Part shown: positions 26,743 to 34,241 of the stretch, in pieces
How the letters are laid out: every line of letters starts with the position of its first letter
Numbering within the stretch: the stretch's first letter is position 1
Origin: DSUN01 sp035527715
GTDB taxonomy: Bacteria > Planctomycetota > PUPC01 > DSUN01
DNA length: 64,000 nucleotides
NCBI GenBank assembly: GCA_035527715.1
Contig: DATKZY010000011.1
Coordinates: forward strand, 1-64,000
Direction of reading: 5' to 3'
Notes under the pieces: model-generated
Database searches by the model: none
The model's input: only the letters and a program-made list of their open reading frames with translations
What the model was told of the DNA's origin: nothing
Made by a program: the position numbers and the translations under genes

Positions 26743-26825
26743 CGCCGCGCGGTTCGGTCCACCGGGGCTGCACTCCGTTCCTGCTCCAGTGCATTCCGAG
26801 CCGGGACGCCCTATCGCCACACAGG

Positions 26826-29800
26826 CTATTGCACGGGTCCTGGCACGGCGGCGCAACCCGTCGGAGTCTCCGCCGCCAGCGTCCCGTCGAAGCGGAACAG
26901 GGCGAGGGTCTCTGCGTCCGAGCCAAGGCGCTTCTGAGGCACGAAGGAGCCGCGGTAGCGGCGCACGGCGCTGATCCGGAGCTCATCAATCAGCGCGTCC
27001 GCCGGGCGGAAGCCAGTGTTCATCGAGCCGACCTGCACGGGATACGGCAGGGGCTTCATCTTCAGGGGATGGTCGTTGGGGCTCTTGGCGCTGCCGACGC
27101 ACCGGTCGGAGGCGAGCTTGCCATTGAGGAACAGCGCCATCGCGGTCTTCCCGCCGTCGTCCAGCTTCCACTGGAGCGCGACGTGGTGCCACTGGCCCTG
27201 GCGCCAGTCGCGAATGCTGGCGTCCACCGTGCGCGCCTCGTAGCCTGCGTTGGAGAGGACCGCGGCGACAATCCCAGGGGCGGTATGCGAGATGGTGAGC
27301 GAGCTGTGATTCGACAAGTATGGGTAGTCGGGGCGGATGGGACCCAGGTTGAGGAACACGTGCTCCAGTGGCCCGCGCGGCCCCGAGGAACGGGGCACGA
27401 CATCCCACTGCGGCCGGACCCAGAACTCGATCGTGCCCTCTTCCACGTTGAGCTTCGGTGGGTCAAGGGAGCTGAAGTGGACGGGCATTGCGAGGGCCTG
27501 GCCGTCAATGCCGGGCGCGAACAGCCGGTCGCGCGGCACGTCGCTGCGGCGCGGGCTGCCGAACCTGCGCTCAAACGACCACGTCCCCTCGCGGCTGCTC
27601 ACGGTAAACGTGCAGACGACCCCAGGGACTTCCACCGGGACGCGAATCACCACGGGTTCCTTCGGCGTCCAGCGGAGCTGGACCAGCGGCGCGGCGCCCA
27701 GCTCTGTCCTGCCCAGCGGCTTCACGCCATCGGTGTACTCGGCCACGACGCGGAAATTGTGCAGGTTGCGGTCGGTCTCGACGCGCAGGTCGCCGCCGAA
27801 ATGCGTGCCGGCGCCATCGCCCGTGGTCTCGTGGCCGAAGGTGAGCGGGCGCAGCTCGATGTCCACCTGCGGCTCCGGCGTCCGCGCGTCGGGGCCGCCG
27901 GACTGGAGCGTGGCGAACTTCTCGACCGTATGGAAGTTGCTGCCGTCGAGAAACACCACGGCGTTCTGCTCGTGCTCGCCTTTCGGCCGGGTGTGGACGA
28001 TGTTGCGGCAGAGCAGGATTCGACAGCTTGCCCCCTGCTCGAGGCGCAACCCTAGGTCTTCCTGCGGAATGGCCATCTCGACGGTCCAGCGGTCGGCCGC
28101 CTGGGCAACCTTCACCCGCGCCGTGCCGTTCCACTTTGGTGAGTACTTCGCCATCCCGTCCGCCGCCTTAGCGCTCCGGGCGTCGAAGACCGTGCCCTTC
28201 GAGTCCACGATCCAGTGCACGAACTCCCTGGCCGCGGGTCGGGTGGCGATGAGGACCTCCACGCTGTCGCACGGGGCGTGGTGGTCAGGGCCGGGCATGG
28301 CTGTGGCGATTTCTGACGGCTCTGGGTCGAAGCACTCCATTGCCACGTAGAGCGTCTTGTCGTCGTAGGCCAGCCGGGCGGTCGTTTCGAGGCTCTCGAG
28401 GCGAAGCGCCCGCCAGTCTACGAAGTGCTCGATGCGAGGGGCTTTGGCCCATGCGGGCTCGTCCAGTCGCCCGTCGGCGGTGATGGGCTCGCCCGCTCGT
28501 ACGGCGACGAGTTCGCGCTTGCGGCAGTCGCGCTCGAACCAGCCAGGGATGCTGTGGGCGGCGATGAGCTCGTTGCAGCGCTTGGCGAGGTCGTCGGCCT
28601 CCTTCCGCAGTTCGGCGGGGTCGAGCGTGGAGAGGAGGCCCGTGGTGGCCGTTTTTCGCGTCGGGGACGCGAGTCGCCGGTTCCGCGGGATCTTGCGGGT
28701 GAGAGCGGCCCATTCGGGTGCCGCCTGATCGAGGTGCGCCCGCGCCGCTGCGAGCTGTTTCTCGGCCTCCGTTCGGTCGCCCTGCTGGATCGCGCGCCGC
28801 GCCGCCATGATCGCCGCACGGTGCGTGGCAAGGATCCGCGCGGCGTGGGTCATCTGGTAGAGGTTGAGGAAGTAGCCGTACTCATCGCCCGACAGCGCCG
28901 GCGCCCGCTGCTGCGATTCCCACAGCTTGTCGAGCGATGCAGCGGCCCGTGCTGCCGCCTGCGCCTGCTCGTGCATGGTGCGGACCGGGTCGTCGAGCTT
29001 CACGTGGTCCAGCACTTCGCTGGGGAAGCAGATGTAATGATGGCTGATGTTCTCCGCGAAGGCCGGTGTGAGGAGCGGCCCGGCCTCGTCGCCGAACATG
29101 AAGCGACAGGCGCGCTGGGCGAAGGCCCGCCGTTCGGCCGGCACGCCGCCTGTGGTGCCGCAATCGTGCCACGCGGCCGAGTCGAAGTCGGCCGCGCCCG
29201 GCCGGTTCACGTGCCACGCGCACTCGACGCCGAGAAGCTGGGTCAGCTCGCGCCAGCCGTTGCCCGACACGTTGCCGAAAAGGATGTCCTGGTGCGTCAG
29301 ATAATGGAGCGACCTGGTGAACAGGGGCGTGGTGATGAAGTACGGGCGCCAGCCTTTCCAGAAGGCGTACTCGTAGTAAAGGAAAAACGGCCGGGCGCCC
29401 CACGCTGCCCGCGCCAGGTCGAGATGCCGCCGCTCGCTCTCCCGGACGCAGATATAGATGTCGGGCGGCAGCACCGAGTCCAGCCGCTTCAGGAAGGCGA
29501 CGAGCTTCGCGCTCGCCTGCTCCGCGACCTTGCGGGCGGCGTCGCCCTGTCCCATGGACGCCGCGGCATCGCGGTACACGTTCTCCGGGTCGAGGTAGCG
29601 GCCCGTGTACGGGTAGACCACGGCCACGAACTTCGCGTCGGGGATGCGTTTCTTGATCTCACGGTAGTAGATTCCGAACACCGTGGCGTCCGCCTTGGCG
29701 TGGTCGTCGCCGTAGTTCTTGCGGCATTCGTCGCAGCGGTCGTCCCAGAGGGCGGGATTGGCCCAGCCGCCGCTGTCGGTGGCGTGCAGGTAGTAGCCGC

Positions 29801-30764
29801 GGTAGCCGCAATCGGCCAGCCACTGCGCGGCCCGCTCGGCCCGGCGCTGGTGGAGGTCGAGCCGCGACCAGCAGAAGTAGCGGCCGTGCGACCTGGAGAG
29901 CACGCAGCGGTTGAAGGCCGCGTTGTCCTTGTCCTGCGGGAACCGCCCGAGGGACGTGGTGTCCGCATCTATCGCCTCGATGCCGCGCGCGAAGCCGTAG
30001 TCGTGCACCTCCCTCAACGCGGCGCGGACAACGGTTGTCTTCTCCCGGGCGTCTCCGGGGTCAATGCTCGTTCGGTTCCACGCCATGTTGATCTTCGCGC
30101 GCAGCATCCAGTCGAAGTGGCGTTTCTGCGCGGCCACCCAGTCAGCGGCGAGGGCGCGGGCCTTGGCCAGGTCGCCCTTGGCCTCGGCGTTCAGGATGGC
30201 GTACCAGTTGCCGCGCAGGTGCTCGGAAAACGGCGCACCGTTGCAGCGGTGCAGGTAGTCCGGCCAGTCGCGCACGGCGGCCGGCTCGACCAGAAGCTTG
30301 CCGTCCCGCCTGACGATCAGTTGGCGCAGCGTCGCCGCCGCGTAGAGCGTGCCCAGCGTGTCGCTGCCGATCAGGAGCAGTTTCAGGTTCTCGCCCGACC
30401 CGAATGGTTGGATGACGTAGCCCTGCGCCCCTGGGTCGGCGGGCGTCAGCCGGGGCGCCTCCGCCATCGCGGCGAGTTCCTTTGCCGTGCACGGCGCGAG
30501 GAGGACCAGCCTCCCCTTCGGGAGGGGATCGCCCAGCTTGCCCACCGGCAGCGGCTGCCCGCCCAATGAGACGATTCGCTGATTGATCTCCTGGGCGCCG
30601 ATCTGAGAGCGCTCGTCGGGTGCGGCCACGATGCGGAAGCCATCCAGAGCCACTGGCTCGCCGAGGGCGCGGACCTCTTTCGGCAGGGGGATGATGGCAT
30701 CAATCGTGGTCTGGGCCGACGCCGTGCACGCGACGAAGGAAGCTGCCGCCAACAGCCGCCACAT
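26826..30764 (-). CDS. Exported 1312-residue GH20b/barrel/CBM9/LamG protein
   Basis: This is a very large secreted multidomain protein. The start at 30764 (AGAGGAG 8 nt upstream) gives a signal peptide (LLAAASFVACTASA). A GH20b-type domain (PLPKEVRALGEPVALDG, TLGTLYAAATLRQLI) precedes a TIM barrel containing LHATDSGGWANPALW and CDECRKNYG. A helical segment runs to about 740. A CBM9-like domain begins near 760 (TADGRLDEPAWAKAP, ARLAYDDKTLYVAMEC). A concanavalin/LamG domain lies near 1110-1300 (EEGTIEFWVRPQWD, GQWHHVALQW). Hexosaminidase- or glucuronidase-like activity with two glycan-binding modules is likely. It is the last gene of a four-gene leftward operon. Confidence 0.75.
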   Translation of the reverse strand: MWRLLAAASFVACTASAQTTIDAIIPLPKEVRALGEPVALDGFRIVAAPDERSQIGAQEINQRIVSLGGQPLPVGKLGDPLPKGRLVLLAPCTAKELAAMAEAPRLTPADPGAQGYVIQPFGSGENLKLLLIGSDTLGTLYAAATLRQLIVRRDGKLLVEPAAVRDWPDYLHRCNGAPFSEHLRGNWYAILNAEAKGDLAKARALAADWVAAQKRHFDWMLRAKINMAWNRTSIDPGDAREKTTVVRAALREVHDYGFARGIEAIDADTTSLGRFPQDKDNAAFNRCVLSRSHGRYFCWSRLDLHQRRAERAAQWLADCGYRGYYLHATDSGGWANPALWDDRCDECRKNYGDDHAKADATVFGIYYREIKKRIPDAKFVAVVYPYTGRYLDPENVYRDAAASMGQGDAARKVAEQASAKLVAFLKRLDSVLPPDIYICVRESERRHLDLARAAWGARPFFLYYEYAFWKGWRPYFITTPLFTRSLHYLTHQDILFGNVSGNGWRELTQLLGVECAWHVNRPGAADFDSAAWHDCGTTGGVPAERRAFAQRACRFMFGDEAGPLLTPAFAENISHHYICFPSEVLDHVKLDDPVRTMHEQAQAAARAAASLDKLWESQQRAPALSGDEYGYFLNLYQMTHAARILATHRAAIMAARRAIQQGDRTEAEKQLAAARAHLDQAAPEWAALTRKIPRNRRLASPTRKTATTGLLSTLDPAELRKEADDLAKRCNELIAAHSIPGWFERDCRKRELVAVRAGEPITADGRLDEPAWAKAPRIEHFVDWRALRLESLETTARLAYDDKTLYVAMECFDPEPSEIATAMPGPDHHAPCDSVEVLIATRPAAREFVHWIVDSKGTVFDARSAKAADGMAKYSPKWNGTARVKVAQAADRWTVEMAIPQEDLGLRLEQGASCRILLCRNIVHTRPKGEHEQNAVVFLDGSNFHTVEKFATLQSGGPDARTPEPQVDIELRPLTFGHETTGDGAGTHFGGDLRVETDRNLHNFRVVAEYTDGVKPLGRTELGAAPLVQLRWTPKEPVVIRVPVEVPGVVCTFTVSSREGTWSFERRFGSPRRSDVPRDRLFAPGIDGQALAMPVHFSSLDPPKLNVEEGTIEFWVRPQWDVVPRSSGPRGPLEHVFLNLGPIRPDYPYLSNHSSLTISHTAPGIVAAVLSNAGYEARTVDASIRDWRQGQWHHVALQWKLDDGGKTAMALFLNGKLASDRCVGSAKSPNDHPLKMKPLPYPVQVGSMNTGFRPADALIDELRISAVRRYRGSFVPQKRLGSDAETLALFRFDGTLAAETPTGCAAVPGPVQ

Positions 30765-30794
30765 GATGCCATCTCCTCTCGCTTCTCCCAACGT

Positions 30795-31880
30795 TCATGG
30801 GGCCAGGATGAACTCCCCGCGCAGGGTGTTCCAGGCGTCGTTCTCGCCGACGCCCGTGAAGACGAATGTGAACCGGCGTCCGTCGGCGCTGAGCCACTTG
30901 GGCGAGAAGTTGAAGCGGAATGCGGTCAGCGGCACGTGGCCCTCGCCCCAGGCGTCGTTGTAGAGGACGGTTGTCCACGGTCCCCACGGCTCTGGGGCGT
31001 CGAAGAGGCCCATGCAGCCCCGGGACGTGCGGGAGTGCTCGGTCGCGAGGAGGTAGCGCCGCAGGCCGGGGTTGTAGAGCACGCTCAGGTTCCAGCCGAC
31101 GCCGGCGGGGTCCGCGAAGACGGGCCGTTTGGCGGCGAGGTCTGAGGCCCAGCGCGGCGCGCCGCGGTCGTCGAGGCCGGCGAAGAACTCGCAGGCGGCG
31201 CGGTCGAGCAGCCGCTCGCGCGGGACGCGCGACAGGTAGACCTCGCCCGGCTTGTGCACGTCGAATCCGGCGAGCTGCGCCGGCACTGTCGCCCGGCCCG
31301 GCCCCCAGCGCGGGCGAATGTAGTAGCTGTAGACGTAGCCGTCTCGCGCACCGGCGTAGTCCTTGCCGAACTGTAGAAACGTCGGGATCGTCAGCTCGTC
31401 GGCGAAGGTGAACGCCCAGGGCGCCTTCTGCCACGAGCGCCCCTTGTCGGCGGACTTGGCCAGGCGGGCCTCCACGAGGTGCGGCGAGGGATCGGGCGAT
31501 GCCCACATGTACAGGATGCCGCCGACGGAGAGAATGCCGTAGCTCTTGCCGGGGAACGCGGCAGGGGCCTCGGGATTCTTGCCGCCCCAAACGTTCACGC
31601 CGCGGTAGGCGTCGGCCGGGCCTTCGACGCGGGCGATGCCGAGGCCGACGCGACCGTCGCGGTTCGTGCCGCCGAAGCCCCCACCGTCGCCCCAGGCGGT
31701 GTATTGATGGTCGTCATCGGCCCAGGTGAGCGGCCAGTTGTCGCTGCCCGGGGCGCGGCGGCCGAGGGTCGAGAAGTCGAACTTGGCCTCACGGATCCGT
31801 GGGCTGGGCGGATAGGGCGGCTTCGTCGCTGCCACGGCGATCGAGGCCAGGCTCCACATCAACAAGCTAGCCGTTCGCAT
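30795..31880 (-). CDS. Exported DUF4185-type beta-propeller protein
   Basis: This is a 361-residue protein with a signal peptide (SLLMWSLASIAVAA). It carries the family blocks SDNWPLTWADDDHQYTAW, GDGGGFGGTNRDGRVG, GGILYMWA, FLQFGKDYAGARDGYVYSY, RVPRERLLDRAACEFFAGL and LFDAPEPWGPWTTVLY. It differs from the tandem neighbour at 31927 mainly in surface loops, so the two look like an old duplication. GAGGTGA precedes ATG. It lies 46 nt downstream of that paralogue and 30 nt upstream of the large GH20b protein. A GH183-like glycanase role is possible but unproven. Confidence 0.75.
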   Translation of the reverse strand: MRTASLLMWSLASIAVAATKPPYPPSPRIREAKFDFSTLGRRAPGSDNWPLTWADDDHQYTAWGDGGGFGGTNRDGRVGLGIARVEGPADAYRGVNVWGGKNPEAPAAFPGKSYGILSVGGILYMWASPDPSPHLVEARLAKSADKGRSWQKAPWAFTFADELTIPTFLQFGKDYAGARDGYVYSYYIRPRWGPGRATVPAQLAGFDVHKPGEVYLSRVPRERLLDRAACEFFAGLDDRGAPRWASDLAAKRPVFADPAGVGWNLSVLYNPGLRRYLLATEHSRTSRGCMGLFDAPEPWGPWTTVLYNDAWGEGHVPLTAFRFNFSPKWLSADGRRFTFVFTGVGENDAWNTLRGEFILAP

Positions 31881-31926
31881 TGGTCACCTCTGCTTCACCG
31901 ACTGGGCACTCCCATCAGGCGTTGCC

Positions 31927-32940
31927 TCAGTGCCCGACACGAATCAAAGTGCCTCTGCGGACCGAGAAGCAGTCGTCGCCTGAGAAGACGAGGTGCACGG
32001 TCTTCCCGTCGGCGCTCATCCACTTGGTGGGAAGGCTGGACGTCTCGCCCGGCCCGACGTCCCATTCCTCGGTGAAGAAGACGGTGGTCCACGGCCCCCA
32101 GGGCTCGGGGGCGTCGTAGATGCCGAGGCCCCCCTTGAAGCGGGTGTCGCCGCCAGGGAGGGTGTGGCACCACAGGTAGCGCTTCAGCCCCGCGTTGTAG
32201 GTGATCCCCGAGCGATAGCAGCGGCCGGGGTGCTCGAAGACGGCTCCGCGCTCCCGCACTTCACTCGACCACACAGGCTTTCCGCCCGCGTCGAGCTTCT
32301 GGAAGAACTCGTAGGCGCTGCGCTCAGCGAGCTTCTCTTTCAGCACGCGGGCGAGGACCATGCGGTCGGCCGGCTTGTAGGCGCTCTCGCTGTCGTGGGA
32401 GTAGATGTAGACATACTTGTCCCGCGCGCCCGCGTAGTCCTTCCCAAAGTTCAGGAAGGTGGGGCAGCCGAAGCTGGTGCTGAGCTTCCAGTCGGCCCAG
32501 GTCCAGGTCTTGCCGTGGTCGCGCGACCAGGCGAGCTGGGCGTTGCCCGCGTTGCGCGCCCACATGTAAAGCACGCCATCGAGCATCAACATTCCGCTGG
32601 CCTTCCTGCCGCGGGCGCCGTCGCCAAGGGTCTCGCCGGTGGGCGACAAGACATTGACGCCGTGGACGTCGGGCGGCGTGCCGAGGACCTTCGCGAAGCC
32701 GAGGCTGAGCTTCTTCGGCACGACGGGCACGAAACCGTGGCCGTCGCCGTAGGCGGTGTAGAGGGCATCGTCGTCGGCCCAGGTCATGGGCCAGTTGTCG
32801 CTGCCCTTGGCGAGGCGGAGGATGGTGTTCGCAGGCGCCCACTCGATGCCCTTGATGACGGGGCTGGGCGGATAGGGCGGCTTGGCTGCCGCCATTGCGG
32901 TGGAGGCCAGACACCAGACGAGTGAACCTGTCATTCGCAT
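31927..32940 (-). CDS. Exported DUF4185-type beta-propeller protein
   Basis: This 337-residue protein has a signal peptide (GSLVWCLASTAMAAAKPP). Conserved blocks are SDNWPMTWADDDALYTAY, GDGHGFVPV (in place of GDGGGFGGTN), DGVLYMWARNAGNAQLAW, FLNFGKDYAGARDKYVYIY and IYDAPEPWGPWTTVFF. The altered GDG loop sets it apart from its three paralogues and could change specificity. Its ATG lies 3 nt after the stop of the serine hydrolase, with AAGGAG 9 nt upstream, so the two are surely co-transcribed and perhaps coupled. Confidence 0.75.
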   Translation of the reverse strand: MRMTGSLVWCLASTAMAAAKPPYPPSPVIKGIEWAPANTILRLAKGSDNWPMTWADDDALYTAYGDGHGFVPVVPKKLSLGFAKVLGTPPDVHGVNVLSPTGETLGDGARGRKASGMLMLDGVLYMWARNAGNAQLAWSRDHGKTWTWADWKLSTSFGCPTFLNFGKDYAGARDKYVYIYSHDSESAYKPADRMVLARVLKEKLAERSAYEFFQKLDAGGKPVWSSEVRERGAVFEHPGRCYRSGITYNAGLKRYLWCHTLPGGDTRFKGGLGIYDAPEPWGPWTTVFFTEEWDVGPGETSSLPTKWMSADGKTVHLVFSGDDCFSVRRGTLIRVGH

Positions 32941-32943
32941 GGG

Positions 32944-34014
32944 CTACCGCTCCTTCACCGACTGGGCGATAGGGCCGAGGAAGCGGATGAGCTTCGCGTA
33001 GTGCTCGGGCGTGGCCGGGAGCGACTTGCCCGCCCGGGCGACCACAATGTCGAGGCTGGGGACGACGACGATGAGGCTGTCGTAGAGGCCCCACGACCAG
33101 TAGGCGTCGCGCGGCACGTCCTTGAGCGTGCCGTCGGCGTTGTTCCACCACAGGTAGCCGTAGTGGCTCGACGCTCTGCCGTAGAGCCCCGGCTCCACGG
33201 TCGGCACGCCGTGCAGCGCGTCGGGCAGCTTGCCGCAGGCGACGACGAAGTCCTCGGGCAGGAGCTGCTGGTCCCGCCAGCGGCCGCGTCGGAGGAACAG
33301 GTAGCCGAAGCGGGCCATCGCGTCCACGTTGGCGTGGATGCCCGCCCCGAACTCCCGCCGCATGATGCCGTTGATCTCCCTCAGGCGGTAGGCATTGTGG
33401 CGCCACGTGAGGTCGGCCGGCTTGATGCCGATGGGCGTGAAGAGCCGCTCGAACATCACCGCGTTGAGGTCCCGCTGGTAGACGAGTGTGATGCACTCGG
33501 CGAGCCAGTTGGGGCCGCTGTCGCTGTAGGCCCACTTCGTGCCCGGCTCGAAGAGCATCCGGCACGTGCCGCCGGGCTTCTCGAACCCAGCGGTCTGCGT
33601 GAGCAGGTGACGGATCGTCATCTTCTCGAGCCAGCCTGGCTGGGCGTTGGCGTCCTTGCCTTGGCCGAGCGTGGGGTGGTAGAGCCGTGCCTTGTCGTCG
33701 AGGCCCTTGATCTTGCCGTCCTTGAGCGCGAGGCCGAGGGCCGCTGCCCCGAAGGACTTCGTCGTGGACTTCAGGTCGTAGCGCTGGCGCAGGTCGCCCC
33801 AGTGCAGGACGAGGCGGCCGTGGCGGATGATCATGCCCGAGCCGTCGCCCTCCAGCGCGTAGTCGCGGGCCCGTTCGAGCTTCGCCTCGTCCATGCCCAC
33901 TTCGGCGGGCGTGGCCTTCGCCCAGTCGGGCATCGGCCACACCGCTTCGCCTGCGTGGATCAAGGCGGGAGATGCGGCGACGAACAGCATCACCCACGCG
34001 GCACCCGCGACCAT
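32944..34014 (-). CDS. Exported class C beta-lactamase-fold serine hydrolase
   Basis: This 356-residue protein starts at ATG 34014 (AAAGGAG, 6 nt spacing), giving a signal peptide (GAAWVMLFVAASPALIHA). The SxxK motif is Ser83-Thr-Thr-Lys86. YSD in WAYSDSGPNW fills the YxN position, and HLLTQTAGFEKPGG is the usual loop after the nucleophile. The C-terminal YDSLIVVVPSLDIVVARA strand is also typical. It is the first gene of a leftward operon, directly followed by two DUF4185 genes. This third instance makes the pairing look functional. Esterase or transacylase activity is inferred from the fold. Confidence 0.83.
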   Translation of the reverse strand: MVAGAAWVMLFVAASPALIHAGEAVWPMPDWAKATPAEVGMDEAKLERARDYALEGDGSGMIIRHGRLVLHWGDLRQRYDLKSTTKSFGAAALGLALKDGKIKGLDDKARLYHPTLGQGKDANAQPGWLEKMTIRHLLTQTAGFEKPGGTCRMLFEPGTKWAYSDSGPNWLAECITLVYQRDLNAVMFERLFTPIGIKPADLTWRHNAYRLREINGIMRREFGAGIHANVDAMARFGYLFLRRGRWRDQQLLPEDFVVACGKLPDALHGVPTVEPGLYGRASSHYGYLWWNNADGTLKDVPRDAYWSWGLYDSLIVVVPSLDIVVARAGKSLPATPEHYAKLIRFLGPIAQSVKER

Positions 34015-34093
34015 ACGGTACTCCTTTGTTCCTCGGGCACAGTGGGGGCGTCTGCTTTGCTGCCCGTTTGCCGGACGCTCCGGCACGGCAGGA

Positions 34094-34122
34094 AGCGTAG
34101 CACGAAGGGCGACGGACTTCAA
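34094..34122 (-). promoter_or_regulatory. Promoter for the leftward serine hydrolase operon
   Basis: On the minus strand TTGAAG and TACGCT are separated by 17 bp, about 80 nt upstream of the start at 34014. Confidence 0.4.
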
Positions 34123-34162
34123 CAGGGCTCCCATCCACATCCACGATTCCTTGCAGCGACGC

Positions 34163-34190
34163 TTGCTGCTATTGGCGGACATGGTAGACT
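34163..34190 (+). promoter_or_regulatory. Promoter for the rightward DUF5060 operon
   Basis: TTGCTG and TAGACT are separated by 16 bp, about 50 nt before ATG 34242. The -10 box and spacing equal those of the promoter at 14175-14202, which also drives a DUF5060 gene. Confidence 0.4.
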
Positions 34191-34241
34191 CTGGCTCCTG
34201 TGCGTGAGCCACGCGAGAAGCGGGAAGCCGAGGAGACAGCG

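Noticed and set aside
26826..30764. Long open frames antisense to the large genes (for example opposite the GH20b protein and the kinase).
   Set aside because: They follow from high GC content and third-codon bias; their translations are low-complexity Arg/Pro/Ala-rich or show no conserved motifs.
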